DNA of 6,621 nucleotides, taken from NCBI GenBank assembly GCA_009775365.1, contig VSPM01000109.1:1-6621 (forward strand), written 5' to 3'. Shown one piece after another: positions 6,202 to 6,621 of this stretch (position 1 is its first letter; every line of letters begins with the position of its first letter). The stretch is from Muribaculaceae bacterium (lineage in GTDB: Bacteria; Bacteroidota; Bacteroidia; Bacteroidales; Muribaculaceae). A model generated the notes under the pieces. It had not been told where the DNA came from and ran no database searches. It was given only the letters and a program-made list of their open reading frames with translations. Position numbers and translations under genes: made by a program.

Positions 6202-6212
6202 CGCAAATTGCG
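6202..6212. promoter_or_regulatory. candidate operator at the operon transcription start
   Basis: CGCAAATTGCG is an 11-bp palindrome (5-bp arms, one central base) that lies right where transcription should start, 8 bp downstream of the -7 box at 6221-6228. No regulator gene for it is present in the window. Confidence 0.3.
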
Positions 6213-6220
6213 ATGTAGTG

Positions 6221-6228
6221 CAAAGTTA
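6221..6228 (-). promoter_or_regulatory. promoter of the restriction-modification operon (-7 box TAACTTTG)
   Basis: Read on the minus strand the sequence is CGTAACTTTGCA, an exact TAnnTTTG -7 box in the common Bacteroidetes context, after a T-rich stretch (ATTTTTCG). A clear -33 TTTG is lacking. Transcription from about 6213 would leave a leader of about 130 nt before the methyltransferase ATG. It is the only convincing promoter ahead of the four minus-strand genes. Confidence 0.6.
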
Positions 6229-6408
6229 CGAAAAATCTTTGAATTGAGAGTGCCCACGCAGAGGAAAATTTATCTACAAGAAATGGAAGTCGTAATGGAG
6301 ACTGCGGTTTGAAGGTAGAGGTTGTAGTAACGAGAAAAGAGGCAAACCAGCGCAATTAAAAATCCTTAATGTAATATAAATATCTCAAATCTCTTAGTCT
6401 AGGGTTTC
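6229..6408. other. non-coding spacer between the operon promoter and the right att-like site
   Basis: No convincing gene. A minus-strand frame through here to 6077 needs a TTG start and reads across the promoter (its FFVTLH segment is the translated -7 region), so I consider it spurious. No strong hairpin with a T-tract was seen. Confidence 0.5.
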
Positions 6409-6621
6409 CTATAACTTCTCCAAAAGTACACTATTCGTACGCCGCAATATGTGAATAAGATTGATTATCAGTATGGTTACAAGCGGTAATATAAAATTGT
6501 GCATTTCCTTGCAGCGGTCATAGATTCTGGGTGAATAGACTTGAGAAAGCTGTTGCAGGGAAAGATTGGTAGTGGCGTGTGTGAACTGATTGTCGCGCAG
6601 GTCATAACGCCGCTGGAGGAC
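6409..6621 (-). CDS. 3' end of a gene running off the right edge, C-terminal hydrophobic helix
   Basis: This frame is open from the window edge to TAG at 6409-6411, 70 codons with no start inside the window. The composition is protein-like: a polar, Gln-rich segment (RRYDLRDNQ, then SLQQLSQVYSPRIYDRC), followed by a hydrophobic stretch (FILPLVTILIINLIHIL, residues about 43-59 of the fragment) bounded by Arg-Arg, so a C-terminal membrane helix is predicted. I do not recognise the family. The last 12 or so codons overlap the att-like site at 6416-6440, so the true C-terminus may have been altered by integration. One other minus frame is also open for about 140 nt, so confidence is modest. Confidence 0.45.
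   Translation of the reverse strand, partial: VLQRRYDLRDNQFTHATTNLSLQQLSQVYSPRIYDRCKEMHNFILPLVTILIINLIHILRRTNSVLLEKL
6416..6440. other. candidate right attachment site (attR-like), GTAC-N7-GTAC
   Basis: GTAC at 6426-6429 and 6437-6440 flank a 7-bp spacer ACTATTC. Together with the upstream TTCTC and A-tract, this matches 197-221 at 21 of 25 positions in the same orientation, 6,219 bp away. No third GTAC-N7-GTAC was found in the window. It would bound an element with the integrase at its other end. Confidence 0.4.

Noticed and set aside
6077..6355. Minus-strand 92-codon frame upstream of the methyltransferase
   Set aside because: It needs a TTG start, lacks a recognisable domain, and crosses the presumed operon promoter, with the -7 region translated as FFVTLH.

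Overview
The window looks like Bacteroidales (Bacteroides/Parabacteroides/Prevotella-type) accessory DNA. The evidence is a CTnDOT-style tyrosine recombinase, near-consensus Bacteroidetes promoters (TAnnTTTG-type -7 boxes at 299-306 on the plus strand and 6221-6228 on the minus strand), and mostly AT-rich translation starts without a Shine-Dalgarno. The organism assignment is inference, because no rRNA or housekeeping gene is present.

Layout. 1-227 is an open frame ending in a predicted membrane helix, perhaps a complete 43-codon small membrane protein at 96-227. An att-like site lies at 197-221. A full-length integrase frame runs from 324 to 1571 but carries an in-frame TAG at 1275-1277, which removes the catalytic HxxR, second His and Tyr. 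A clear intrinsic terminator follows at 1592-1630. About 770 bp without a convincing gene (1631-2396) hold several hairpins and a long stretch of 8-bp quasi-periodic repeats. From 6228 back to 2397, on the minus strand, lies one probable operon: promoter, C5-cytosine DNA methyltransferase, type II restriction endonuclease (probably NgoBV/NlaIV-like), a 310-aa protein of unknown function and a 227-aa helical protein of unknown function. An att-like site matching the first at 21 of 25 positions lies at 6416-6440. A partial minus-strand frame with a C-terminal hydrophobic helix runs off the right edge.

Reading it together: this may be a small (about 6.2 kb) integrative element with the recombinase at its left end and a restriction-modification island as cargo. 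It is probably immobile now because of the amber codon. The methyltransferase is first in the operon and its end overlaps the endonuclease start (ATGAATAA), a common arrangement that favours protection before cutting. The two downstream genes are close enough to be co-transcribed and are the most likely place for undescribed biology; one carries an R-x4-H motif reminiscent of HEPN ribonucleases. The integrase (about 55% GC in a sampled line) and the cargo (about 32-37% GC in sampled lines) differ in base composition, which points to a mosaic origin.
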